Shown here: one piece after another, positions 7,606 to 16,051 of the stretch
How the letters are laid out: the number at the start of each line of letters is the position of its first letter
How positions within the stretch are numbered: the stretch's first letter is position 1
Origin: an uncultured Bacilli bacterium
GTDB taxonomy: Bacteria; Bacillota_I; Bacilli_A; RF39; UBA660
Assembly (NCBI GenBank): GCA_934098505.1
Contig: CAKOOR010000011.1
Span: 1 to 25,523 of the forward strand
Reading direction: 5' to 3'
DNA length: 25,523 nucleotides
Position numbers and translations under genes: made by a program
The notes under the pieces: model-generated
Seen by the model: the letters and a program-made list of their open reading frames with translations, nothing else
Told to the model about the DNA's origin: nothing
The model's database searches: none

Positions 7606-10600
7606 TTTTTAGTTACTCCTTTTCCATAAGTATCTATTATTGTTTCTAAAGATATACCATAGTTATCTTTTATATCAATACTACTCATACTAAAGATGTC
7701 TATTAATTTGCTAGTATTATCAACTAGTTCTAAGCTATTTGCTTCTAAATAGTTAATCTTACTTATTAATTCTATCTTAGATATTTTTTCAATTATTTTA
7801 TCATTTATTTTTAAATCAATATTATGATTCTTACATATTTCTTGTTTATATATTTTATCTTCTATTCCTTTATTAAATTTGAAGCCCATATTTAATAAGA
7901 TTTGCATTTGATATACAGTTAAATAGTTGCCAGGAATATATAAGCCTTTTCTTAAGTGTTTAATTTTTACCCCTATCGCCATTAAATCAGGTTGTTTATA
8001 CTCATCAGCATTAACAACTATTCTTGTGCCATTTAATCTCTTGGTTTCTCTATGAATAATTTGAAAATCATAATCATTATCATTTTTAATAATTCGCATT
8101 TTATCTACGGTTGTAATTGCGTTAATATCAATTTTATTTTCTTGCAGTTTTTTTAAAAGTTCAGCATAATCATCAAAACTTTTGGGCATCATTATAGGAT
8201 TTCTTTCATTTTCCAGTGCAACCATTAAACCAATATCTTTTAACTGTTTTATCTGTTCAGCAGTTAAATCCTTATGACTACCACTGCTTTTTCCTCTTTT
8301 AAAATAACTAATAACATATCCTATTCCAATTATTTCTACATCTTCACCATATTTACTATTTGCTTCTTCTTTACTAGCAAAATATTCAAATTCATACTCA
8401 TCATTTATTTTTGTTATTCTTACTACTTCTTTACTTCTAATATCATTTATATCACGACCTGTCTTATCTTTGGCGTTTTGCATCTCTTTTAAGAGTAAGA
8501 TATAATCATCAAAACTTTTGGGCATCATTATAGGATTTCTTTCGTTTTCTAGTGCAACCATTAAACCAATATCTTTTAACTGTTTTATCTGTTCGACTGT
8601 TAAATCTTGATGACCACTACTGCTTTTTCCTCTTTTAAAATAACTAATAACATATCCTATTCCAATTATTTCTACATCTTCACCATATTTTTTTCTTACT
8701 TCTTCTCTATTAGCAAAATATTCAAACGCATACTCATCATTTATTTTTGTTATTCTTACTATTTCTGCTTGTTTAATGCTATTTATATCACGACCGGTCT
8801 TACCTTTTGAATTTTGCATCTCTTTTAAAAGCAAGACATAATCTTCAAAACTTCTTGGGTTCAATACTCTATCTACTTCCCAATCAAAAATGAAATTCAG
8901 AGTCTTTAATCTACTAATTTGGTCAGCTTCTAAGTCTGGACTTTTTGGGTTATAATATGTCTTTCCTTGTCTAAAGGCATAGACATAGTGTCCTATCCAA
9001 ATTAAGTTCGACTCCTTATATTCTTCTTCATTTATAATTATATTTTTACCATTTTCCTTTTTGGCTTTCTTTTTTACTAATCGAAGAGTAAAATAATCGC
9101 CAGTTTTGATTACCTTTAATTTATCAATACCACTAATATTATTTATATCAATGCCTTGCTTTTTTAAAATACTTAAATAATTAAATATCCTATCAAAAGT
9201 AGACTCAGGCGATGCTAACTCATCTATTTCTTCTTTTAAATCAACAAAATCACGAACGGAACTTTCAACTTGTAAAAATCCTTGCAAGAATTTTTCTTCA
9301 TCTTCTTCTGATTTCTTTTCTTTTCTTTGTCTAGTTACTTCATCTATTTTGATATTCCATAAATCTATTTTGGAACCTAATCTTAAGATTTCCTCTATTA
9401 CCTTTTTATTTTTGACACTATCTAATTCTTCAGAATTATTAAAATATTTAATATAACGATATAAAATTACATTTAACTTTAGACCATAATTCTTTTCTTC
9501 TAAAATACTACTATTCTTATCAGGAAGTTTACCACCATTATCATTTATCCAATCTATAATTGTTTTTAAATCTTCTAAATCATTTATTGGTGATTGATTT
9601 CTTTTTAAGTTAACGGTATTTATATTATTAACTAAGTCCATTACTATTGGACGGTCTTCCTCAGTAAATACATGACGATCAGGATAAGAATGAATACATC
9701 TACCTAACTGTTGATAGAATAGTATTCTTGAGTCAACACTTAATGGTCGTAACCAGACAATACCTTTGACATCTTTTAAGTGCGCTCCTTCATTTAACTT
9801 ATCCATAACAAATAATAACTTGGGTTTACCATTGGTATCTTTATTAAATTTATCTAATTCTTCTTTATTTTTACTATTACTATAATAACTTAGAAGCGAA
9901 TTAGTATCGACCATGTCTTTAGTCTTGGATTCTATTCTTTCTTTCAAAGTATTTCTGTCAAGCTTTTTCCAGCCTTGGTGTCTTGCTATAATGCTTACTA
10001 CAGTACTATTAAATGTATTTAAAGCTGCGGGTTTATGTTTAATTTTTACCATATCTAGCAGCATAATATTATCTTGTTCTTTACTTAAGAAGTCTTTATC
10101 TTCACTAGATAATTCTTGTTTTTCAACAATTTTATTATAAATAGATAATAACTTTTCGCCATTAGTCTTCATATATTCATTAGAATATAAGTACTGTCTA
10201 ATTAAAATCATGTAATCTTCCATTATCGCTACAGCCTGTTGTCTACTTATTTTACTGCCATTTTCACTATTATAATAAGTGCCATCTTTTTTGCGACCAA
10301 CTGGTAAGAAGACAACATATTTATCATCTGGACTTAAATTATCACCCAAAATTTTTTCAATACCCTGACTTTGTTCGACACTGCGACATAATTGTTCATA
10401 TTTAGAGAAGGCTTTGGCTTTTTTCTCGCCATCGTCTAGCATATTAATTTGTTCATACATCTCATCTAAAGTGCCATCACTTTTATAAATGTAAAGAGGA
10501 TTTATAAATTTAGGATTAGGTAAAAGTCCAGCTTTAATGGCTGATTCTAAAGTTTCATTGATGGCTAAATGTTTATTTAATTCTATTTCTTCATCATAAT

Positions 10601-12728
10601 AGCCAAAATATCTTGCCCAGTAAATGGACATATCTTTATCGTCACGGTCGCGTTCAGGGGTGGCGGTTAAACCTAGGACTTTAATATTTTCTTGGTCTTG
10701 ATTTGCCATTAATTCATTAACAAATTTTGACCATTCAGGGGCCCCACTTCGATGAAGTTCATCTAAGATAATAAAAGCATATTGGTCATTATATTTAGCT
10801 TTTAGATTATTAGTTTTCTTATCTTTTAAATCTTGATAAGTAGTTAAAGTTAAATTAGGAAACAAAGTATGATAATCCATATAACCAAAGAATTCATATA
10901 TATAATCTTCAATCTGATTTAAAATTATATCATTGGGTGCAATATAAAGCATTTTATCATCTTTGTGATTTAACATCTCTTTAATGGCTAAGAAACTTTT
11001 ACCCGAACCAGTAGGCATAATTGCGGTAGTAAAATTCTTTTTAGCAAATACTTCTTCAGTTTTCCCGTAAGCCGTTCTTTGGAGTTTTCTTAACGGTAAA
11101 TTATATTCTTTTAAATTATTATAACCAATATAATCTTTTAACTGGTCTAAGATAATACTTGAATCATTTGTAAATTCTTTTCGATTAGCTATTAAGGAAG
11201 CAAACATTGAAGTAGCAATCGAACCATCATCACTTAAAGTTTTTACTTTTTCATAATAATCCATAAAATTATGACTTACTAAGGCATTAACTATCTTTCT
11301 TCTTTGCATCTCATTAAAGTTAGTTTTAAGATTCAAAGACTTTAAATCAATCGCATCAACTAAACCATTGGCATACCATTCTTCTTTATCTTGAAGCTTT
11401 AATTCTTTATCACTTATATACTTAGTAAATAAAGTATTAAAGGCAACTGTCGGATTAGTAAATAAATTATACATATCTTGAATTTGTAAATTATTAACAT
11501 AATCATAAAGACTTTGATAATTTTTAGGTAAATATAAAGCCACGGTATCACTTACTTTTAAGGCATGATTACCACTTCTAGCCATGATAGTGGGTTCAAT
11601 ACCTAAAGAATTATCTAAAAGACTTTGTAAAGTTGCGTTGTATTTAGGATTATTACCAAGTATTTGATTTAATAAATTAACAGAGTAAAAGCTTCTTAAC
11701 TTTGCTTTTACTAAATACATAGAATTTAAATATAATTCTTTAGCCTCTTTATAAGAGATTTTACCTGCGGTTAGATTATATAAGTTATCTAAACTTAAAT
11801 CCAAATTTTCAGGATTAAAATGACTATAATCTACTTCTTTTGTACTTTGTCTTACTTCTTCTAAATGATTTAGTAAATAATCCTTTATTTCTTTAATTTC
11901 TTCTGTTTCGGGTACTTGTTGGATAAGAGCCATTATCTCAACCAAAGAAGTTGGCATTTCCACTATTTTTTCTTGGGGTACTTCTTTATAATACTCAAGT
12001 TCTCTGGAAGAAAAAGCCGAACCCATCGTTTGAATAACAAAACGATTGCTTTTACCTTTGACAACCTCAAAGTCTAGGACATCTAAAAGCATAACTAATT
12101 TATCTTTAGCTAAATTCTCGGTATCACTATAGCCTTCATAAGGCTTACTTTTAATAAATTCTAACCCGTTTTGAAACTCATCATTAGTTTTATCAATATA
12201 TTCTTCGGGTAATGTTTTCTTTAAATTATCTAGTTGTTCTTTAGTAGATATATTTTTTAAAGACTCAATATAATACTTCTGTAAATCAGTTAAATCAGCC
12301 TGATGTTCTTCTAGATAAGTGTTAACTCTTTTTAAAATTTCTTCATAAATATACTTACCCGCATTAAAAGTAGTATGTCCTAGTTCATCTTTGGGAACTT
12401 TAATAATAACATACTTATCTTCATAGTCACTTCTACCATAAGTTAAACAAACATTAGCATCACTACTTAAAGAGATACAATTGGTATCTTTATCATAATG
12501 AGTTTTAACATGATTAACCATTTCTTCTAAAGTAAGATTTGATTCTTCATTATATCTATCTTTATGATTATAAAAGGTACTATCAGTAACTATCTTACTA
12601 ATATGACCAGCCTCATCTAAAGTAGATTTATCCCTGATACCCGCCATATCTCTTTTATTTAAAGCTCTAAAAAAGTAATAATAATTATCATCTTGATAAC
12701 AATTAGTTATATTAAATAATTCATCCAT
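7602..12728 (-). CDS. Giant ART-like/SF2 helicase protein with HA-like repeats, right copy (complete)
   Basis: 1708 aa. Residues 1-260: a region with ADP-ribosyltransferase-like landmarks in the right order, R21 (YYYFFRAL), CISLSSD (84-90), and E243-L-E245 followed by VPQEKIVEM. Residues 260-550: helical linker. Helicase superfamily 2 core: MPTGSGKS (571-578), IILDELH (653-659), LGLTATPERDRD (685-696), an inserted block of about 200 residues, VMDKLNEGAHLKD (974-986) and QQLGRCIHSYPD (1006-1016). Residues 1175-1625: four helicase-associated-like units; the two central ones are 112 residues each and nearly identical, with the pattern IGIGYVISYFKRGK...LTAEQIKQLKDIGL. The 106-aa gene overlaps its stop. 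Start by ATG with GGAAGG 9 nt upstream, conserved in the paralogue. The motor is certain; the transferase and defence roles are inferred. Confidence 0.95.
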   Translation of the reverse strand: MDELFNITNCYQDDNYYYFFRALNKRDMAGIRDKSTLDEAGHISKIVTDSTFYNHKDRYNEESNLTLEEMVNHVKTHYDKDTNCISLSSDANVCLTYGRSDYEDKYVIIKVPKDELGHTTFNAGKYIYEEILKRVNTYLEEHQADLTDLQKYYIESLKNISTKEQLDNLKKTLPEEYIDKTNDEFQNGLEFIKSKPYEGYSDTENLAKDKLVMLLDVLDFEVVKGKSNRFVIQTMGSAFSSRELEYYKEVPQEKIVEMPTSLVEIMALIQQVPETEEIKEIKDYLLNHLEEVRQSTKEVDYSHFNPENLDLSLDNLYNLTAGKISYKEAKELYLNSMYLVKAKLRSFYSVNLLNQILGNNPKYNATLQSLLDNSLGIEPTIMARSGNHALKVSDTVALYLPKNYQSLYDYVNNLQIQDMYNLFTNPTVAFNTLFTKYISDKELKLQDKEEWYANGLVDAIDLKSLNLKTNFNEMQRRKIVNALVSHNFMDYYEKVKTLSDDGSIATSMFASLIANRKEFTNDSSIILDQLKDYIGYNNLKEYNLPLRKLQRTAYGKTEEVFAKKNFTTAIMPTGSGKSFLAIKEMLNHKDDKMLYIAPNDIILNQIEDYIYEFFGYMDYHTLFPNLTLTTYQDLKDKKTNNLKAKYNDQYAFIILDELHRSGAPEWSKFVNELMANQDQENIKVLGLTATPERDRDDKDMSIYWARYFGYYDEEIELNKHLAINETLESAIKAGLLPNPKFINPLYIYKSDGTLDEMYEQINMLDDGEKKAKAFSKYEQLCRSVEQSQGIEKILGDNLSPDDKYVVFLPVGRKKDGTYYNSENGSKISRQQAVAIMEDYMILIRQYLYSNEYMKTNGEKLLSIYNKIVEKQELSSEDKDFLSKEQDNIMLLDMVKIKHKPAALNTFNSTVVSIIARHQGWKKLDRNTLKERIESKTKDMVDTNSLLSYYSNSKNKEELDKFNKDTNGKPKLLFVMDKLNEGAHLKDVKGIVWLRPLSVDSRILFYQQLGRCIHSYPDRHVFTEEDRPIVMDLVNNINTVNLKRNQSPINDLEDLKTIIDWINDNGGKLPDKNSSILEEKNYGLKLNVILYRYIKYFNNSEELDSVKNKKVIEEILRLGSKIDLWNIKIDEVTRQRKEKKSEEDEEKFLQGFLQVESSVRDFVDLKEEIDELASPESTFDRIFNYLSILKKQGIDINNISGIDKLKVIKTGDYFTLRLVKKKAKKENGKNIIINEEEYKESNLIWIGHYVYAFRQGKTYYNPKSPDLEADQISRLKTLNFIFDWEVDRVLNPRSFEDYVLLLKEMQNSKGKTGRDINSIKQAEIVRITKINDEYAFEYFANREEVRKKYGEDVEIIGIGYVISYFKRGKSSSGHQDLTVEQIKQLKDIGLMVALENERNPIMMPKSFDDYILLLKEMQNAKDKTGRDINDIRSKEVVRITKINDEYEFEYFASKEEANSKYGEDVEIIGIGYVISYFKRGKSSGSHKDLTAEQIKQLKDIGLMVALENERNPIMMPKSFDDYAELLKKLQENKIDINAITTVDKMRIIKNDNDYDFQIIHRETKRLNGTRIVVNADEYKQPDLMAIGVKIKHLRKGLYIPGNYLTVYQMQILLNMGFKFNKGIEDKIYKQEICKNHNIDLKINDKIIEKISKIELISKINYLEANSLELVDNTSKLIDIFSMSSIDIKDNYGISLETIIDTYGKGVTKK
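8172..8843 (-). repeat. Two in-frame HA-like coding repeats (right copy)
   Basis: Two tandem units of 336 bases each (8172-8507 and 8508-8843), corresponding to residues about 1295-1519 of the 1708-aa protein. They are closer to each other than to the flanking, more divergent units (residues about 1178-1290 and 1517-1622), suggesting recent internal duplication or homogenisation. Confidence 0.9.
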
Positions 12729-12764
12729 AGTATTTATCCTTCCAATTTATTCTAATTAAATAAT

Positions 12765-12794
12765 ATCATATTTAAGAATTAAAAAAAACTATCA
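12765..12794 (-). promoter_or_regulatory. Candidate promoter of right giant helicase gene
   Basis: Minus strand TTGATA (12789-12794), 18-base spacer, TATGAT (12765-12770). The leader and ribosome site match those of the left copy. The -35 hexamer lies in the 3' arm of the upstream hairpin. Confidence 0.4.
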
Positions 12795-12811
12795 AGTTTT
12801 CCATCAATAGT
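12781..12811 (-). terminator. Possible weak terminator after kinase-like gene
   Basis: Minus strand AACTAT, 14-base loop, ATAGTT, then seven T. The stem is only six pairs because the 5' arm has diverged from the version behind abiEii. It may be partly leaky, letting some transcription continue into the giant gene. Confidence 0.5.
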
Positions 12812-12845
12812 TCATCTTAACTCATATAATATTCAAAACAAAATA

Positions 12846-13430
12846 CTATAACTTTTTATATTTTTTAGAAATTGACCAAGTTATTTCTACATCTTTTGGA
12901 TCTTCGATTACGTATTCTATACATTTGCCAAAATCAGCATATAAACTACCATCAAAGCCTTCATAAGATTCTCTTTGAGACATAACCGTTTCATAATATT
13001 CAGCAAAACCAAAATAGTAAAATGCTACTTCTGGATCACTTTGCATTCGTTTCTTCATTAATTTTAAATGTTTTTTTAATGGTAAATCCATTTTAATTAT
13101 TGTTATATTATCTTGATACTCATCATATTTTGCAAGTAAATCTAATAAAGCCCACATATAATCTTCTTTTATTCCCGGTACATCAAATATTATTAATTCA
13201 TTTTCTAAATCTTTCAAGGCCTTACCTATTGTTTTTTTAAATTTTTCATAAAATTCTTCTTTTACTAGTTGCTCAGGGTTATTTTGATTTACTCTTGATG
13301 CTATATCATCATGCGATATAACTAATGTATTTCTTTTCGAACTTTCTTTTATACTTCTAGCAAGTGTACTTTTACCAGTAGTCGACGGTCCTGTAATTAT
13401 AACGATTCTTGTTTCAAGATCTATTTGCAT
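12846..13430 (-). CDS. Small P-loop kinase-like ATPase
   Basis: 194 aa. The Walker A loop GPSTTGKST lies at about 14-22, followed by VISHDDIASR (about 37-46), which matches the acidic-plus-Arg segment after strand 2 in zeta-toxin/polynucleotide-kinase-like P-loop kinases, and by LIIFDVPG (about 79-86) as a Walker B-like strand. A basic lid-like segment (LKLMKKRMQSDPE) comes after about residue 120. The size fits a single-domain kinase (AAA_33-like). Substrate unknown: a nucleotide, sugar or small molecule, or toxin activity are all possible. ATG with AGAGGCG upstream and its own consensus promoter, so expression is independent of the 202-aa gene 70 bases upstream. Confident about the fold, not the role. 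Confidence 0.75.
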   Translation of the reverse strand: MQIDLETRIVIITGPSTTGKSTLARSIKESSKRNTLVISHDDIASRVNQNNPEQLVKEEFYEKFKKTIGKALKDLENELIIFDVPGIKEDYMWALLDLLAKYDEYQDNITIIKMDLPLKKHLKLMKKRMQSDPEVAFYYFGFAEYYETVMSQRESYEGFDGSLYADFGKCIEYVIEDPKDVEITWSISKKYKKL

Positions 13431-13453
13431 ATTTATCGCCTCTTAGTTGCGTT

Positions 13454-13482
13454 ATTATAACAAAGCTTAATAAGATAATCAA
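13454..13482 (-). promoter_or_regulatory. Promoter of kinase-like gene
   Basis: Minus strand TTGATT (13477-13482), 17-base spacer, TATAAT (13454-13459), close to the 13430 start codon. Confidence 0.75.
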
Positions 13483-13500
13483 TCATCTATTTTCTTTAAT

Positions 13501-14109
13501 TTAATCAAAATAGAAAATCTTCTCTCTTTTAAATTTTCGTGCTTGTTTAGTTTTGGCATTTAATTTTTCATAAGCCACAATAGTTTTAGCACTTATATCA
13601 ATATTATTTTTATAATCACAAAGCATACTAGCTATTAACTCATTTCTAGCATCATCAGAATCTATTACTTGTACAAGCATTTTATTATAAAGAAAATCAT
13701 ATGTACCGTCATTAATAAACATTGTCTTCTCATAATTAATACCTGGATTAATAACAAAATAATAAATTTCAGTAAACACAAGTTTCTCTGCCAAATCATA
13801 AACATATTTTTTATTACCATCTATAAGTTCTAAAACCGGATAACCACTTCTTGCTTGTTTTAATAAATTAACTTGTCCTTTGCTTAATAAAAGACTTGCC
13901 AAGATCAATACAATTTCATAATGATTACTCTCAAATAGTTCTGGACATAAAACATAAGCAAGTAATGGAAAACGACCATAATCATAATGAGTAAGTTCTT
14001 CTAAAAAAACATCATCATATTTTCTAACTTTTCCTTCTTTAAAAGCTTTTCTCATAGCAACATTTTTCTTGATTTTTTCACTCGTTTTTATAATTTCATC
14101 TCTTAACAC
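13501..14109 (-). CDS. Unrecognised 202-aa protein, GTG start
   Basis: Not recognised. The start codon is GTG at 14109 with AAAAGGAG 8 bases upstream. The protein begins with a charged helix (about 1-30) and has an Ile/Leu-rich helical stretch around 64-78 (YEIVLILASLLLSKG), too mixed to call a membrane segment. A central SGYPVLELIDGNKKYVYDLAEKLV region suggests a small beta-alpha domain, and the end is basic (KLNAKTKQARKFKREK). No signal peptide. It is the first gene of the leftward accessory block and has its own promoter facing away from the ABC importer operon. A cytosolic globular protein is the most that can be said. Confidence 0.7.
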   Translation of the reverse strand: MLRDEIIKTSEKIKKNVAMRKAFKEGKVRKYDDVFLEELTHYDYGRFPLLAYVLCPELFESNHYEIVLILASLLLSKGQVNLLKQARSGYPVLELIDGNKKYVYDLAEKLVFTEIYYFVINPGINYEKTMFINDGTYDFLYNKMLVQVIDSDDARNELIASMLCDYKNNIDISAKTIVAYEKLNAKTKQARKFKREKIFYFD

Positions 14110-14135
14110 AATAATATCTCCTTTTTCTTTTTACT

Positions 14136-14164
14136 CTTATATCATATTTGAATATAGAAAGCAA
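14136..14164 (-). promoter_or_regulatory. Promoter of the 202-aa gene
   Basis: Minus strand TTGCTT (14159-14164), 17-base spacer, TATAAG (14136-14141). It sits in the 163-bp divergent spacer between the accessory block and the ABC operon. Confidence 0.65.
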
Positions 14165-14233
14165 TGATTTATCATTTAATTTATTACTAAACCCCAAAAT
14201 ATAAACTAGATTTAAATCTTTGTTTTACACCCT

Positions 14234-14264
14234 TTTCTAAAATCCTCATATACTATCTATAAGG
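14234..14264 (+). promoter_or_regulatory. Candidate promoter of ABC importer operon
   Basis: TTTACA followed after 19 bases by TATACT, just ahead of the AAGGAGAG ribosome site of the binding-protein gene. Spacing is longer than ideal. I see no TPP-box or other riboswitch-like conserved core in this short leader. Confidence 0.4.
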
Positions 14265-14272
14265 AGAGAATT

Positions 14273-15253
14273 ATGAAAAAAATATTTAGTATTATAATTT
14301 GTTTAGTATTAATTTTAATGATTAGCTTGCTTAATATTCATAATAAAAAAGATGAAGATAAGTCTTTAACAAAAATTAAGGTAGCAGAAGTTACCCACTC
14401 AGTTTTCTATGCTCCTTGGTATGTTGCTATAGAAAATAATTATTTTAAAGATGAAGGTTTAGATATTGAACTAATTTTAACACCAGGGGCTGATAAAGTA
14501 GCCGCAGCGGTTTTATCTAATGATGTTAATATTGGTTTTGCAGGCTTAGAAAGTACTATTTATGTCTATAATGGTGGTGAGGCTGACTACTTAGTAAACT
14601 TTGGTGGTCTTACCAAAAGAGATGGTCAATTTATTTTAAGTCGTTCTAAAAACGATAACTTTAACTTAGAAGAATTATATGGTAAAGAAGTTTTAGTTGG
14701 TCGTAAAGGCGGGATGCCAGCCTTAAATTTTCTAAATGCTCTTAAGAAAATGAATATTGATAGTAACAAAATAGATTTAAACTACTCAGTTGAATTTGCG
14801 GCTTTATCGGGATCTTTCATTGGGGGAATGGGAGATTATGTTAATCTCTTTGAACCAACTGCTACGAAGTTAGAAAAAGAAAATTTAGGTTATGTTGTGG
14901 CTAGTATTGGTGCATATTCCGGCGAAATGCCATATACAACTTACTATGCCAGAAAAAGTTATATTGAAAACAATAAAGATATAATTGATAAATTTAAGAA
15001 AGCCTTAAATAAAGGTTTAGAATTTGTTAATAATAATGAACCAGATGTAGTAGCCCTTGTTATCCATAATCAGTTTAAAGATGAAAGTCTTAATAATTTA
15101 ACTACAATGATTAAAAGATATAAAGATTATGATTGTTGGTATAATGATACCCATATTAAAGAAATAGCTTATCAAAATTTAGAACAAGTAATGTTAGATA
15201 ATAACCTTATAGAAAACAAGATAGATTTTAATATTTTAGTTAATAATGATTAG
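14273..15253 (+). CDS. ABC transporter substrate-binding protein, NMT1/SsuA-like
   Basis: 326 aa. One hydrophobic N-terminal segment (about 4-22) directs export. The mature part begins with VAEVTHSVFYAPWYVAIE and YFKDEGLDIEL, the signature of NMT1/THI5-like periplasmic-type binding proteins that capture sulfonates, nitrate or pyrimidine precursors. NIGFAGLESTIYVYNGGE and VGRKGGMPA line the usual ligand cleft. There is no lipobox Cys after the hydrophobic segment (the only nearby Cys, residue 10, lies inside it), so the protein may be held by an uncleaved anchor. That is unusual for a single-membrane cell, where these proteins are normally lipoproteins. First gene of a three-gene importer operon. 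The ligand cannot be decided; an aminopyrimidine or a sulfonate are the leading options. Confidence 0.85.
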   Translation: MKKIFSIIICLVLILMISLLNIHNKKDEDKSLTKIKVAEVTHSVFYAPWYVAIENNYFKDEGLDIELILTPGADKVAAAVLSNDVNIGFAGLESTIYVYNGGEADYLVNFGGLTKRDGQFILSRSKNDNFNLEELYGKEVLVGRKGGMPALNFLNALKKMNIDSNKIDLNYSVEFAALSGSFIGGMGDYVNLFEPTATKLEKENLGYVVASIGAYSGEMPYTTYYARKSYIENNKDIIDKFKKALNKGLEFVNNNEPDVVALVIHNQFKDESLNNLTTMIKRYKDYDCWYNDTHIKEIAYQNLEQVMLDNNLIENKIDFNILVNND

Positions 15254-15277
15254 TTAAATAACTTTAAAGGATATATA

Positions 15278-16051
15278 ATGCCTAAAGTTTTAGAAATAAA
15301 AAATTTAAAAAAAGAATATCATACTCTAAAAGGAGAAGTTCTAGCCTTACAAGATATTTCGTTTAGTATTGATGATAAGGATTTTGTGGCTATTGTTGGT
15401 CCTTCGGGATGTGGTAAATCTACTATTTTATCTATACTTACGGGACTAGATAATGACTTTGAAGGTTTAATTGATACGCATAATAAAAAAATTGGATATA
15501 TGCTGCAAACAGACTGTTTACTACCCTACTTAACTATTTGGGATAATGCCATTTTGGGACTTAGATTAACTCACTGTCTTACTAAAGAAAATTTAAGTTT
15601 TGTCGATAATCTTATTAAAAAATATAATTTATTAGAGTTTAAAGATAAGTATCCTAGTAGTTTATCAGGGGGAATGCGACAAAGAGTGGCATTAATTAGA
15701 ACACTTGCTACTAACCCCGATATCTTACTTTTAGATGAACCTTTTAGTGCTCTAGATTACCAAACTCGATTAGAAGTAAGTAACGATGTTTATAATATTA
15801 TTAAATCAGAAGGTAAAACAGCAATTATTGTTACCCACGATATTGGGGAGGCTATTGCTACTTCTAGTAAAGTAATTGTCTTATCAAAAAGACCAGCAAT
15901 TATAAAAAGTATTTATGATATTAAATTAGATAATCCGAAAAACCCTATTCTTAATCGTAAAGATGCCAAGTTTAATTATTACTATGAACTTATTTGGAAG
16001 GAGTTAGAGGAATATGTCACCGAAACAAATAGCTTATCTAAAAAAAATTAA
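15278..16051 (+). CDS. ABC importer ATPase, SsuB/TauB/ThiZ-like
   Basis: 257 aa, complete ATP-binding cassette: Walker A GPSGCGKST (41-49), Q-loop Q77, signature LSGGM (129-133) followed by RQRVALIRTLA, Walker B ILLLDEP (149-155), D-loop SALD (157-160), switch His H187 in VTHDIGEA. The THDIGEAI ending and ~250-residue size are typical of nitrate/sulfonate/pyrimidine-precursor importers. It lies 24 bases after the binding-protein gene, with AAAGGA before the ATG, and overlaps the permease gene by 38 bases, so the subunits are translationally linked. It should dimerise and power the permease encoded next. Confidence 0.93.
   Translation: MPKVLEIKNLKKEYHTLKGEVLALQDISFSIDDKDFVAIVGPSGCGKSTILSILTGLDNDFEGLIDTHNKKIGYMLQTDCLLPYLTIWDNAILGLRLTHCLTKENLSFVDNLIKKYNLLEFKDKYPSSLSGGMRQRVALIRTLATNPDILLLDEPFSALDYQTRLEVSNDVYNIIKSEGKTAIIVTHDIGEAIATSSKVIVLSKRPAIIKSIYDIKLDNPKNPILNRKDAKFNYYYELIWKELEEYVTETNSLSKKN

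Larger units (their letters stand above)
7741..12800 (-). repeat. Long tandem paralogous duplication, right member
   Basis: Counterpart of the left member. Its first 18 bases match the first bases of the window exactly (gcttctaaatagttaatc), and its upstream end shares the leader and the CTTGATAGTT terminator arm. It lacks two of the four central coding repeats present in the left member. Confidence 0.9.

Noticed and set aside
14165..14272. TPP or other riboswitch ahead of the importer operon
   Set aside because: The leader is short and shows none of the conserved cores I know; only a moderate promoter and ribosome site are visible.
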